Source: Rubrivivax sp.
GTDB taxonomy: Bacteria > Pseudomonadota > Gammaproteobacteria > Burkholderiales > Burkholderiaceae_C
Assembly (NCBI GenBank): GCA_019635285.1
Contig: JAHBZS010000026.1
Span: 1-61,222, forward strand
DNA length: 61,222 nt
Reading direction: 5' to 3'
A program made the position numbers and the translations under genes. The notes under the pieces were generated by a model. That model ran no database searches and was not told the DNA's origin. It saw only the letters and a program-made list of their open reading frames with translations. Each line of letters starts with the position of its first letter. The first letter of the stretch is position 1. Of the stretch, positions 1 through 9,148 are shown in pieces.

Positions 1-703
1 TACGGCATGGCATTCATTCGAGAACCTCCTGCCCGTCGGGGCCCGAGGATCCGTTTCTGGAACAAGGGCTGTGGCGTATCACCTGCTGGTGATGTTGTCG
101 CCGTACGTCAACGAAGCGTCGAGGCCCTACCTCGGCTATCTGCGCGGACGATACGCGACATGATGCGGAGCCGATGTGACTTCCGCAGGTTCTCTGTATC
201 GGGCGCGTCCCCGCGGCGCGGGGCCGGGCTGTCGTGCTTCGCATCGAGCCGCCAGCGAGTTCGCAGATTTGCTGTCGCACCGGACAGTGGTCCGGCGGGC
301 GGCAGACGACCATTTGAGAGCGGGTAACCCGGTCGACCGAGAGCTAGCGCTCCGGCGGTCAGCTGAAGCGCTCGCATGGGGCAGTGCTGCGGCGGGCCTC
401 CGCCGTCAAGCGAACATCGTTGTCAAGCGACATTCAGAACTGACCGTTTTTCATGTCGCCCGACACATCGTCGACCGGGGGTTGGGCTAGCTGGCTATGC
501 TGTGCTTGAGTTTCCCGCCAGCCGAGAGCCCGGTTAGCGGCGCGTCCTCGTTTGACCGCTTCTGGCCGAGTCCGTGAGCTCGCACGCCCGCTCCAAAGCT
601 GACCTTCGGCATTGGGCGCCGAACATCAGCCTTGATCGAGCGCGCGCGCCCCGGCGCCGTTCGAGCGCATCCTGCGTGGCCCTCAACTCGATGGGAGACC
701 ATC
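1..703. other. No gene recognised
   Basis: This stretch has open frames of up to about 106 codons on both strands, but their composition is arginine- and alanine-rich in the manner of GC-rich shadow frames and none looks like a known protein. One segment near 206-252 resembles a segment near 47446-47492 close to the second integrase (same order of short GC-rich words with scattered differences), so part of it may be a remnant of mobile DNA. I see no RNA gene or terminator here. Confidence 0.5.
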
Positions 704-1327
704 ATGGGTACGTCAGGCCATGCCGTTCATCGCGAGCCGTGGAACAAGGGCAAGCTCGTCGGGCAGAAGGCGCCGTTCAAGCTCAAGGACATCTGGGCCC
801 TGCGCGTTCGGCTGCAGATGGAAGGCCGCGTCCGCGAACTGGCTCTCTTCAACCTCGGCATTGACAGCAAGTTGCGAGGCTGCGACTTGGTCAGCCTCAA
901 GGTCCGGGACGTATGCCACGGCGAGCAAGTGGCCACCCGCGCGATCGTTGTCCAGCACAAGACGCAGCGCCCGGTTCAGTTCGAGATCACGCCGGCCGCA
1001 CGGGATGCCGTGCAGGCGTGGATCAATCTGGCAGGGCTGAAGCCGGAGGATTTCCTGTTCCCCAGCCGGCTCCACGACTCTCCTCATCTCGGCACGCGCC
1101 AGTACGCCCGTATCCTTGGGCACTGGGTCGACGAACTGGGGCTGGACCGCGCCGACTACGGGACGCACTCGATGCGACGGACGAAGGCGACGCTGATCTA
1201 CCGGCGCACAAAGAACCTTCGCGCTGTGCAACTACTCCTCGGACACTCCAAGCTTGAGTCAACAGTGAGGTACCTCGGAATCGAGGTCGATGACGCGCTC
1301 GAAATCTCCGAGCAGACTGAGATCTGA
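704..1327 (+). CDS. Short tyrosine-type recombinase/integrase
   Basis: A 207-aa protein that looks like the catalytic domain of a tyrosine recombinase with little or no N-terminal arm-binding domain. The expected active-site boxes are visible in order: the first arginine in SKLRGCDLVSLKV, the HxxR box in THSMRRTKA, and the GHSKLESTVRYLG box, which holds the second histidine and the candidate nucleophile tyrosine. An ATG at 704 preceded by GGGAGA (693-698) fixes the start; the frame stays open 24 codons further upstream but without a better start. Near-identical short recombinases are widespread in proteobacteria and are often found alone. It sits at the left edge of the injection-system locus and may mark a past insertion. 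A hairpin follows the stop codon. Confidence 0.85.
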   Translation: MGTSGHAVHREPWNKGKLVGQKAPFKLKDIWALRVRLQMEGRVRELALFNLGIDSKLRGCDLVSLKVRDVCHGEQVATRAIVVQHKTQRPVQFEITPAARDAVQAWINLAGLKPEDFLFPSRLHDSPHLGTRQYARILGHWVDELGLDRADYGTHSMRRTKATLIYRRTKNLRAVQLLLGHSKLESTVRYLGIEVDDALEISEQTEI

Positions 1328-1338
1328 TCATTGACTGC

Positions 1339-1368
1339 GGCCGCGCCGTCAGCGATGAGGGCGCGGCC
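1339..1368 (+). terminator. Hairpin after the recombinase gene
   Basis: A 9-bp GC-only stem (GGCCGCGCC / GGCGCGGCC) with a 12-nt loop begins 11 nt after the recombinase stop codon. There is no clear T-tract, so it may be a weak or Rho-assisted terminator. Confidence 0.4.
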
Positions 1369-1735
1369 AATCTTCAACGGCAGATATGTGGCGCACGGGC
1401 CGACTGGCGGACTCGGCCATCAGCTGACCTTCGTCGGTGGGACCCGAGCACCCGCTGGATGCTGAACTGCGACATTCGCGGCCACTGGCTGAGCGACCGC
1501 TGCGGTCATTCCCCGGACATTCATCGGTCATCTGTGGCGAGTAGCTTGTCGACGTGTTCCGCCCTATCGCTGCAAATGAGCGGATGTCGCAGAGCTCGGT
1601 GGTGCTGATCGCAATCAGTCTTGGGGATGCCATTCCGCGCCGGGAGTTCTATCGTACGGATGCTTTGTCGGAGATGCTGTTGGTTGTGCCAACCGATGGG
1701 CGTCGTCCCGGCAACTACCTGCGGCGGAGAACGCA
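1369..1735. other. Intergenic region upstream of the sigma-54 activator gene
   Basis: No convincing gene. I found no -24/-12 promoter here, so the activator gene is probably read from an ordinary promoter that I cannot place with confidence. GGAGAACGC occurs twice at the 3' end (about 1726-1734 and 1741-1749), each copy directly in front of a TTG. Confidence 0.4.
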
Positions 1736-2764
1736 TTGCCGGAGAACGCCTTGCCAACAGCCAGCGACAACACTCAGGCCACCCACCCCCGGTTGGCGGC
1801 CTTGGTGGGCACGAGCCCGGGATTCGTGCGCGTGCTGAACCGCGTCCCGGTGGTTGCGGCCTGTGATGTCGGTGTACTCATCCTCGGCGAGACAGGCACG
1901 GGCAAGGAACTCGTTGCCCAGGCGGTGCACTACCTCAGTGCGCGTGCGGGCCAGCCCTTCGTGGCCGTCAACTGCGGGGCGCTGCCGCTGGAGCTCGTCG
2001 AGTCCGAGCTCTTCGGCCATGTCCGCGGCGCCTTCACGAGTGCCCATGACGCGCAGCGGGGCCTGGTGGCGCAGGCGCGCGGCGGCACGCTGTTCCTCGA
2101 CGAGGTGGACAGCCTGCCCTTGGTGGCACAGGTCAAGCTCTTGCGATTCCTCCAGGACAAGGAATACCGGCCGCTGGGCGCCGCTCGCAGCGAGCAGGCC
2201 GATGTGCGCATCATCGCGGCGAGCAACCTGGACCTGTGGCCTCAGGTGCAGGCCGGGCGCTTCCGGGCCGACCTGTACTACCGGCTGAACGTGCTGGCGC
2301 TGACACTGCCGGCGCTGCGCGAGCGGCCGGAGGATCTGCTGCCGCTGGCGTGGCACTTCTGCCAGCGCCATGCGCGCCTGCTGCAACGACCGGTGCCTGA
2401 GCTCTCGGCAGGGGCCTGTGCGGCCATCGAGGCCTATGACTGGCCCGGCAATGTGCGCGAGCTGGGGCATGCCGTCGAGCGCGGCGTGCTGCTGGCGCAG
2501 GGCGATCAGGTGCAGCCCGAGGACCTGGGCCTGCCCGGCGCGACCAGATCGGGCGGTGCGCAGGCCATCGTTGACGAGAATTTCCACGACGCAAAGGCGC
2601 GCGTGGTGCAGCAGTTCGAGAGCCGCTACATCGAGCAGCTGCTGCAGCGCCATGGCGGCAACGTGACGCGTGCCGCCGAGGCCTGCGCCAAGAACCGCCG
2701 GGCGTTCTTTGCGCTGATGAAGAAGCATGGCATCGACTCGCGGAGGTTTCGCGAGGATGGCTGA
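1736..2764 (+). CDS. Sigma-54-dependent transcriptional activator (sensor-less bEBP)
   Basis: A 342-aa bacterial enhancer-binding protein that would hydrolyse ATP to open sigma-54 promoters. The AAA+ domain starts almost at the N-terminus: Walker A GETGTGKE (about 51-58), the sigma-54 contact loop GAFTSA (98-103; the usual motif is GAFTGA), Walker B GGTLFLDEVD (116-125) and an arginine-finger region RFRADLYYRLNV. A Fis-type helix-turn-helix fills the last 37 residues. No receiver, GAF or PAS domain precedes the ATPase. The start is a TTG at 1736 after GCGGCGGAGAACGCA; a second TTG at 1751 has the same leader. The gene converges on the injection-system genes with only 3 bp between stop codons. 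The opposite end of that gene block has a sigma-54 promoter, which makes this the obvious activator (inference). Confidence 0.9.
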   Translation: MPENALPTASDNTQATHPRLAALVGTSPGFVRVLNRVPVVAACDVGVLILGETGTGKELVAQAVHYLSARAGQPFVAVNCGALPLELVESELFGHVRGAFTSAHDAQRGLVAQARGGTLFLDEVDSLPLVAQVKLLRFLQDKEYRPLGAARSEQADVRIIAASNLDLWPQVQAGRFRADLYYRLNVLALTLPALRERPEDLLPLAWHFCQRHARLLQRPVPELSAGACAAIEAYDWPGNVRELGHAVERGVLLAQGDQVQPEDLGLPGATRSGGAQAIVDENFHDAKARVVQQFESRYIEQLLQRHGGNVTRAAEACAKNRRAFFALMKKHGIDSRRFREDG

Positions 2765-2767
2765 GGG

Positions 2768-5700
2768 TCAGGGCTTCGACCCAGGTTCGGGCCTGGGCAC
2801 AGCGCCCTTGGCGTAGGCTTCCGATTCCTCAAGCCCTACCGGCTCCAGGTAACGCTCGTCGACCCAGAACTGCCGCAGTTCGCCGATCGCCACGGTCCAG
2901 CGGACGTCGGGCCAGTTCGGATGCCGGTAGTAGCTGGTTTCACCGAAACGGGAGTCGCCCGGCTCCGGGCCGGCGACGAAGGACACCACGTCACCGTCTG
3001 CCGGCTCGCGGCGCAGGATGGGCCGGTTGCCCTTCTGCACTTCCTTGAGTACGTCGTCGGGCTCTTCCTTGATGTGGTAAGTGGCGACCTGTGCCGCCCG
3101 CAATGCGTCCGCGTTCGCGGGGGCGACGAGCACGCGGTCGCGCCACTGGCCGCGGCGGAACCACTGCCAGGCTCCGCCCTCGAGTTCGCGGCCGAGCGTG
3201 CGAACCCATGGGTCGTTGCCCAGCAGTTGCTGGTCGCTCATGATGGGCTGTCCGCCGCGCGCCGAGCGGTACAGCGGCGTCTCGCTTCCGCGGCTCAGGC
3301 GGAAGACGTTGCGCCGCTGGCCTTCGTCGAGCCCGGCGAGCTGGCTGCGCGCGCTGGCGTCCAATTCGCCGAGCAGGCGCTCGCGCAGCGGTTCGATGAC
3401 ATCGGTGACGTCCACCAGGATGCGCAGGCTGCCGTAGGGCGCATTGGTCGGCGCGTAGTAGTGCCGCGGCTGGCGACGCTCTTCGGCGCTGGGCTCGCCA
3501 GGCATCGCCGGATCCTCAACGATCGTGCCCAGGACCTTGGCCATGTCCATGAACAGCAGGAAGTCGCGGTGCGTCTTAATCAGGGTGGGCAGCGTGTTCG
3601 CGAACGAAGCCTTGTCGATGGAGAACACGTAGGGGAAGCTGCCGCTGGTCAATATCGAGGTGTCGGCCTCCGAATCCACCGGCAGCGCATGCTGGTCCCA
3701 GATGTCCCAGACCCGGTGCTCAGGGTTGCCGCCGAACTGGGCCCAGAAGTCGATGCGCGCCTTGCCGAAGGCGATGTTCTGCCGCTGCTGCTGCAGGTTG
3801 CGGCCGATGGGGCCGAGGATCTCGTTGGCCACCATGATCAGTCCCAGGCCGGCGGCCACGCCCCGTGTTGCGGCCGAGTGGCCACTCCCGACCGCCCCGG
3901 TTCCCGCACCGGCCGGCTCGGCAGTCAGCGGCACCAGCTGCGGCGCGCCGCGGCCCACGCTGACGCGGCCTTCGGCGTCCACCGTCAGCACCGAGCGGCC
4001 CGACACCACCGTGTAGAAGCGCCCACCCTCGTGCAGCGAGGCCAGCAGTTCGCCGGACTGCACATTGCGCACCTCCCAGCGTGCGGACGAGCCGCGCACG
4101 ACGATGTCGCCCTCGCGCAGTTCGACCGCCTCGGTCGGAGGCACGACACGCCCCTGCACCACGAGGTTCTGGCCGCTGGTGTTGATGATGTTGGTCGGGA
4201 TGGACACCCCGGGCGCCAGCTCCGCCATGCCGGGCATTCCGGGCACGACAAGGGGCTGGTTCTGGCCCGGGAGGCCCGACCCGAGATTGCTGCCACCACC
4301 GCCCGGGCCCGGCGGCAGCGCCGCCTGGGGCCTGCCCTGCAGAGTGGGGGCCACAGTGCCGCCGGTGCCCAGTTGCAGCGGCTGCAGCGGCAGGCGCTGC
4401 AGCGTCCTTGACGTGGCGCTGAAGCCGACCCTGTACACCACGCCATTGACCAGAGCCAGCCCGCGGCTTTCGCGCTGCAGGCGCTCGATGTTGGACGCCT
4501 GCTGCAGCTCCATCGTGGTGGCCACCGGCAGCGGCTGAATGGGCTGGTCGCGCGCCATGGCCATGATCTGCCGGGCCTGGCTCTCGAGCAGCAGGCGTTG
4601 CGCGGTCACGGCCGTCAGATAGGCGATCTCGGCGGACGACTGCGCCATGCGCAGCGGCACCACCTGCGCCGTCGTGCCGTGCTGGCCGCGCGAGCCCGCA
4701 AAGCGCGCGTCGCTCGGCACGACCACCAGCCGCGGCGCGTTGGCCATGCCCAGCACCTCTCGCTTGTCGGGGCTGTACTCGAAGGTCCGCGACACGCCGG
4801 GCAGCAGGATGCGCAGCCCCGTGGTGGAGTGGCTCTCGATCCATCGGTGCACCTGCTCCTGGCCCTGCAGGCCGCCGGCCTCGCCGGACTTGATCTCCGC
4901 CACGCGCAGGATGCGGAGCCCGCCGGGCTCGATGACGCCGATGATGCCGTCCGTGAACAGCAGCGGCTGGGTCCAGTTGTCGGCGTCGATGCGCAGCTGC
5001 GCCGTCGGGCGCAGGAACAGCTGTGCGTTGGGGTGTTGCACGCGCACTTCGGCCAGCGCCTGCTCCAGCAGCGGCCGGGCCAGCAGTTCGCCCACATTGC
5101 CCTGCAGGATGGACTGGTGGCCTGCACCGATGCTCAGGCCCGACTGCGGCGAGAACTGCAGCCCGCCCAGGCGGCTGGTGAGCTCGCTGCCGCCGGCCTG
5201 CAGCCGGGCCAGGTCCCGCTGCTGGCGGGCGGCGTCATAGCCGGCCGGGGCGGCCGGGGCCGACACGTCCACGGGCGGCCTCGCCAGCCCGCTGCGCTGG
5301 CCCTTGGCGTAGTCCGGCCCCAGCAATTGCACCAGGCGTTCGCGTGCGACGCCCACCGTCTGGCGCAGCGCCCACTCGGCCGGCTCCGCCGCCGCCTTGT
5401 TCGAGCGCAGGTAATCCTGATAGGCCTTGTCGAGCGTGGCATCGGTGAAGCCGGGCGGCGTCGGCCGGATGAAATCGGCCAGCGTTGCCGGTGCGGCCTG
5501 CTTGGGCTGGTTGGGTTCCCGATGCACCTGGCCATGGCCCAGGCCGCGGGCATGCTGCACCGTGTGCGCCACCTCGTGCGCCAGCAGCCGCCGCCCCGCC
5601 GCACTGGCGAGGTCGAGGCGGCCTGCCGCGAAGCCGATGTTGGTGCCCACGGTGAAGGCCTTGGCGTCCAGCGCGGCGGCATCCGCGGCGGCGGCGGCGC

Positions 5701-6022
5701 CAGCGTGCACGCGCACCGCCGAGAGGTCCGTGCCGAAGTGGGCTTCGAGATCCTGGCGCAGGGCTGGCGGCAGCGCGCCGCTGGACGGCACTGCCGTCGC
5801 CTCGCGGCCCGGTCGTGCGGCGAAGGCGCTGGCCTGGGCATCGGCCTGGCGTTCCAGTGCGCTGCCGGCGGGTGCCACGGGCAAATTGCGGTGCAGGCCT
5901 TTGCTTTGCAGGGTCTGCAGGTTGCCGGCGGCGTGCGCCGGTTTCGTCGTGACAACGGTAGAAGTGGACGTGCTGGGGGAGGCCGCACAGTGCGGGTGGC
6001 GGGCATGCGCGCGGGGGTTCAT
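2768..6022 (-). CDS. DUF4157 protein, probable eCIS cargo toxin with PD-(D/E)XK-like core
   Basis: A 1084-aa protein. Residues about 80-160 form a DUF4157 module ending in the zinc-protease-like motif LLAHEVAHTVQH (HEVAH at 149-153); this module is strongly associated with extracellular contractile injection systems and is thought to mark payload proteins. Residues about 295-395 read like a restriction-endonuclease fold: FTDGIIGV (D358), then RVAEIKSG (E376, K378), then a glutamine in GQEQVHRW. A Gly/Pro-rich linker follows (551-600), then a beta-rich part, a hydrophobic stretch (721-739) and a charged C-terminal domain of about 330 residues that I do not recognise. It is last in the block, 14 bp after the second DUF4157 gene. 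No immunity gene is evident next to it. DUF4157 is clear; the nuclease assignment is motif-based. Confidence 0.85.
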   Translation of the reverse strand: MNPRAHARHPHCAASPSTSTSTVVTTKPAHAAGNLQTLQSKGLHRNLPVAPAGSALERQADAQASAFAARPGREATAVPSSGALPPALRQDLEAHFGTDLSAVRVHAGAAAAADAAALDAKAFTVGTNIGFAAGRLDLASAAGRRLLAHEVAHTVQHARGLGHGQVHREPNQPKQAAPATLADFIRPTPPGFTDATLDKAYQDYLRSNKAAAEPAEWALRQTVGVARERLVQLLGPDYAKGQRSGLARPPVDVSAPAAPAGYDAARQQRDLARLQAGGSELTSRLGGLQFSPQSGLSIGAGHQSILQGNVGELLARPLLEQALAEVRVQHPNAQLFLRPTAQLRIDADNWTQPLLFTDGIIGVIEPGGLRILRVAEIKSGEAGGLQGQEQVHRWIESHSTTGLRILLPGVSRTFEYSPDKREVLGMANAPRLVVVPSDARFAGSRGQHGTTAQVVPLRMAQSSAEIAYLTAVTAQRLLLESQARQIMAMARDQPIQPLPVATTMELQQASNIERLQRESRGLALVNGVVYRVGFSATSRTLQRLPLQPLQLGTGGTVAPTLQGRPQAALPPGPGGGGSNLGSGLPGQNQPLVVPGMPGMAELAPGVSIPTNIINTSGQNLVVQGRVVPPTEAVELREGDIVVRGSSARWEVRNVQSGELLASLHEGGRFYTVVSGRSVLTVDAEGRVSVGRGAPQLVPLTAEPAGAGTGAVGSGHSAATRGVAAGLGLIMVANEILGPIGRNLQQQRQNIAFGKARIDFWAQFGGNPEHRVWDIWDQHALPVDSEADTSILTSGSFPYVFSIDKASFANTLPTLIKTHRDFLLFMDMAKVLGTIVEDPAMPGEPSAEERRQPRHYYAPTNAPYGSLRILVDVTDVIEPLRERLLGELDASARSQLAGLDEGQRRNVFRLSRGSETPLYRSARGGQPIMSDQQLLGNDPWVRTLGRELEGGAWQWFRRGQWRDRVLVAPANADALRAAQVATYHIKEEPDDVLKEVQKGNRPILRREPADGDVVSFVAGPEPGDSRFGETSYYRHPNWPDVRWTVAIGELRQFWVDERYLEPVGLEESEAYAKGAVPRPEPGSKP

Positions 6023-6036
6023 GGGGTGCGGCCGGC

Positions 6037-9000
6037 CTAGAAGTCGAAGAATCCGACCTTCACGTCGCCGCCCTCGTAGGCATCGCCGACCTTGCGGATC
6101 GTGTCGCGAAGTTCCTCTGGAACGAGCGCGATGTCGTAGTCGAGGATCAACTCGTCGATCCGGATGGGAGCGCCGGGCTTGCCGGTTTCGACGCCCGCAC
6201 GTCTGACGTACTTGTTGCCATAGTATTTCTCCAGTCCTTCCCGGATGTCTGCCATGACGGTGGCTTCCACCGCCTCGCGGCCCTGCTTCGTCGCCGTCGA
6301 CGGGAAGATGCGTGACTTCTTCGAGACCGCCGTAAAGCCGCCACCTTTGGCCCTGGCAAAGACGTAGTCCGGAAAGACGACCTCGCCCTTGCCCGGGTTT
6401 GGCACCTTGCTGATGCCCAGATTGCTTGCCACCTTGCCGCTGCTGATCTCCGAGATCAGGTCGCCGGTGCCAGCTTGCGCCAGTCGGCCACGCAGCGCGT
6501 TGAGGAGCTGCGGATTTTCGGTATAGCGCTGCTTGAAGGCATCGAAAGGCAGCGGCATGTCGCGGCTGGTCTTGCCGCCGCCGCGCAAGTCCATCTGGAT
6601 CGCCGACACGCGTTCCTCGAAGTAGTCCAGGTACAAGTTCCAGAGCGTTTCGTCCTGACCCTTGACGAAGGCCGCCGGAGGACGATCCGGATGCGGTCGC
6701 AACGGTTCAAGGACGCGATCGATGTCGGCTTCCGTTTGGATGAGCTTGGATGCCGACCGGCCCTTCTTGGGCAGCACGCAGAGCGGATCGCCGGAGAACC
6801 GGCACCAATGGCCATCCTCGGTCCGGCGCCACGTATGCCGGTTGGGCAGCACCACTTCATCGCGGTAGCCCGGCTCGGACGACTTGCGCGGCGGCGCGCG
6901 CTCCACGATAGAAAGTTCAGCTTCCAGTTGCTCTGCCGACGGGACGGCGTCACCCAAGCCCGCTTGCAGCGTCCGGGTTTCGCCGGCGTTGGCCGGCTTG
7001 GCATGACCCGGTCCGGCCGCGCTTTCCGGTAGGGGCTCCAGTTCGGTGGCCTTCGGCTTGGACGAAGGGCCGCCCTCGGACTCTGCTGTCGGCCTGGATT
7101 CGGCGCGCGCTCCCGGCAGATGGGCCTCTTCGCTGAAGTGGGGGCGCAGCACCGCAAGCTCCCGGGCCACCATTGCCAAGTCGACGGCCGTGAGGACGGT
7201 CGTGACGCCGAGCATGGCCCATTCGAACGTTCCAGGTGCCGATACGCCCAGCAGCGCACCGTCTGGGCTGGTCGAAGCGGCGGAGAGGGTGCGGCGGTCG
7301 TTCATGTCCTTGATCTGGCCGCCCAACTGTGCTGCACCGATGCCGGCGATCGTGGCGCCACCGGCTGCTGCCCAGGCGGCAGCGCCGACCGCTGCTGCTC
7401 CCCCGGTGAGTCCCGTCAGGACGGCCAGGCCTAGCGCCATGACCATCTCCTTGGTGAACTCCGCCACTTCGTGTTCCCGCTGCAGGCGGTCGATCTCCGC
7501 CTGCAGGGCGGGTGGCAGCCCGGCCCGGGCCGCGGACACGGCGCCCGGTAAGTTCCAGACTTCCATGCCTCCGCCCCCGATCTTGACCAGCGCATCATCG
7601 GTACGCACCAGGATGGCCTCGAACGAGGCCTGTACTTGAGCGAGCAAGGCCTTGTCGTCGGGAGGTGCAGCGCGGCTAAATACCTTGCCCGCCACAACGC
7701 CTCCCAACAGCCCAAGCGGGCCGGGCAGCGCACTCAGAGCGGCCGTGATTGCCGCGACCTGGAGCACGGGGGTCGCCTTGTCTTCACCCGTCACCTTGTC
7801 TGCCGGCAAGTCGGCGAAGAAGGGGTAGGCGTCATAGACATTGGCCAGCGCTGCGTCCGTTCCGGCGATCTGACTCTTGCGGAAGGTGGCGATCTCGCGT
7901 CCGAGTTCCATCAGGCGCAGCTTCCTGGAACCCATTGAAAGGCCTTCCATCTGGCTACGGGTGAGCAAGACGCGCTGCATCATCGCCGGGCTGGAACGCG
8001 GCTCCGCAGCCGCCCACAGGGCCTGATACTCCTCTTTCAACGTCGAGGCACCGGCGTTAAGCCGAACCGCACTCTCGGCGTCGTGCTTCAAGCCCTGTAG
8101 ACGGGCCTTCTCCGCATTCAGCTTCACGACGACAGCCGCCGCGGCGCGGACGGCCTTGGCTGCGTCGGCGGCCTTGCGGTCCGCCGATGCATCGTTGCCC
8201 TTCGGCGATGTCGGGTTGCTCTGCCCGATCATGGCTTCGAACGAGTGCTTGCGGTCGAGCAACTGGAGTCGGTGCGCAGAGACCATTGTGATCGCCTGCA
8301 GCCGGATGAGCAGTCGCGCCCTGCGTTCGAAGATCTCGCGTTCGGCGTCATCCTTCGGCACCCCCGCGTTCCGCAGGAGCGCCAGCACCGCATCCCGCGT
8401 TGCCGGCGTCCCCGCCAGCAGCCGATCGTAGACGTCACCCATGCGCTTGCGCGATCCCTCGCTGCCGAACTGGCCCCACAGATTCTGGTTGGTCGCGTCT
8501 GGCGTGCCCTGGCGCGCCACGCCGCCGCCCGGCTGCAGCGTGTGCGCCAGCTCATGCGCGAGCAGGCGGCGGCCGTCGCTGCCTTGCGGGTCGTAGCGCC
8601 CGCGGTCGAAGTAGAGGTCGCTGCCGTGGGCGAAGGCATGCGCGCGCAGGCCGCGCGCGGCCTGCGCCGCGGCGGCGTTGTCGTGGATGCGCACGCGCGC
8701 GAAGTCCGCCTGGAAGAAGCGTTCGAACGGCGCCCGGACCGCGCCGGGCATGGGCTGGCCACCGCTGGTGCGCAGGGCGCCGAGCGTCGGTGCGGCGTCG
8801 GGTGGCAGCGGACCGCCGTGCGCCGGCTGCCGCTTGGTGGCCGCTCCCTGCGAAGGGCCGGCTGACGCCAGCGTGCCACGTGCCGCACCGCCAACGAACT
8901 CGTCAGCCAGGCGGTCGGCCTCGATCTCGTGCGGGTCACTGGGGTGTGAGACGTCCACGCCCTTCAACGCGATCTCGTCCCCGCAGCTGGCGCACTTGCG

Positions 9001-9138
9001 CGCAATGCGCAGCAGGTCCAGGTTGCTCGGACTGGCTGAGACGCGCATTGCCGGCGCGGACGCTGTCGAGCGGGGCTTGGGGCAGGGCAGCGCGCGCCCG
9101 GGCGGCGCGGTCTGGGCATAGGTGCGCACATGGCCCAT
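6037..9138 (-). CDS. DUF4157 protein with hydrophobic segments and polymorphic-toxin-like C-terminus
   Basis: A 1033-aa protein, start ATG at 9138; the frame runs further upstream into the ATPase gene but that part is shadow sequence. The N-terminus has a CxxC pair (KCASCGDE, 49-53) and the phrase SHPSDPHEIEADRLADEF, typical of eCIS cargo leaders. The DUF4157 module (about 115-205) carries RRLLAHELAHTLQ with HELAH at 195-199. Long helical segments follow, with hydrophobic stretches at about 461-487, 561-607 and 639-655 that could insert in a membrane. After a Pro/Ser/Glu linker (670-755) comes a C-terminal domain containing RHTW and HWCRFSGDPLC, a WCRFS phrase I associate with polymorphic toxin C-termini. 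The activity of that domain is unknown to me. The gene lies 10 bp after the ATPase gene. Confidence 0.85.
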   Translation of the reverse strand: MGHVRTYAQTAPPGRALPCPKPRSTASAPAMRVSASPSNLDLLRIARKCASCGDEIALKGVDVSHPSDPHEIEADRLADEFVGGAARGTLASAGPSQGAATKRQPAHGGPLPPDAAPTLGALRTSGGQPMPGAVRAPFERFFQADFARVRIHDNAAAAQAARGLRAHAFAHGSDLYFDRGRYDPQGSDGRRLLAHELAHTLQPGGGVARQGTPDATNQNLWGQFGSEGSRKRMGDVYDRLLAGTPATRDAVLALLRNAGVPKDDAEREIFERRARLLIRLQAITMVSAHRLQLLDRKHSFEAMIGQSNPTSPKGNDASADRKAADAAKAVRAAAAVVVKLNAEKARLQGLKHDAESAVRLNAGASTLKEEYQALWAAAEPRSSPAMMQRVLLTRSQMEGLSMGSRKLRLMELGREIATFRKSQIAGTDAALANVYDAYPFFADLPADKVTGEDKATPVLQVAAITAALSALPGPLGLLGGVVAGKVFSRAAPPDDKALLAQVQASFEAILVRTDDALVKIGGGGMEVWNLPGAVSAARAGLPPALQAEIDRLQREHEVAEFTKEMVMALGLAVLTGLTGGAAAVGAAAWAAAGGATIAGIGAAQLGGQIKDMNDRRTLSAASTSPDGALLGVSAPGTFEWAMLGVTTVLTAVDLAMVARELAVLRPHFSEEAHLPGARAESRPTAESEGGPSSKPKATELEPLPESAAGPGHAKPANAGETRTLQAGLGDAVPSAEQLEAELSIVERAPPRKSSEPGYRDEVVLPNRHTWRRTEDGHWCRFSGDPLCVLPKKGRSASKLIQTEADIDRVLEPLRPHPDRPPAAFVKGQDETLWNLYLDYFEERVSAIQMDLRGGGKTSRDMPLPFDAFKQRYTENPQLLNALRGRLAQAGTGDLISEISSGKVASNLGISKVPNPGKGEVVFPDYVFARAKGGGFTAVSKKSRIFPSTATKQGREAVEATVMADIREGLEKYYGNKYVRRAGVETGKPGAPIRIDELILDYDIALVPEELRDTIRKVGDAYEGGDVKVGFFDF

Positions 9139-9148
9139 GGCTGCGCGC

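Noticed and set aside
4598-6040. Long plus-strand open frame opposite the DUF4157 gene (480 codons), and many like it across 2.7-37 kb
   Set aside because: Composition is Arg/Ala/Gly/His-rich with no motifs, and it mirrors a real gene on the other strand. In very GC-rich DNA such frames are expected by chance.
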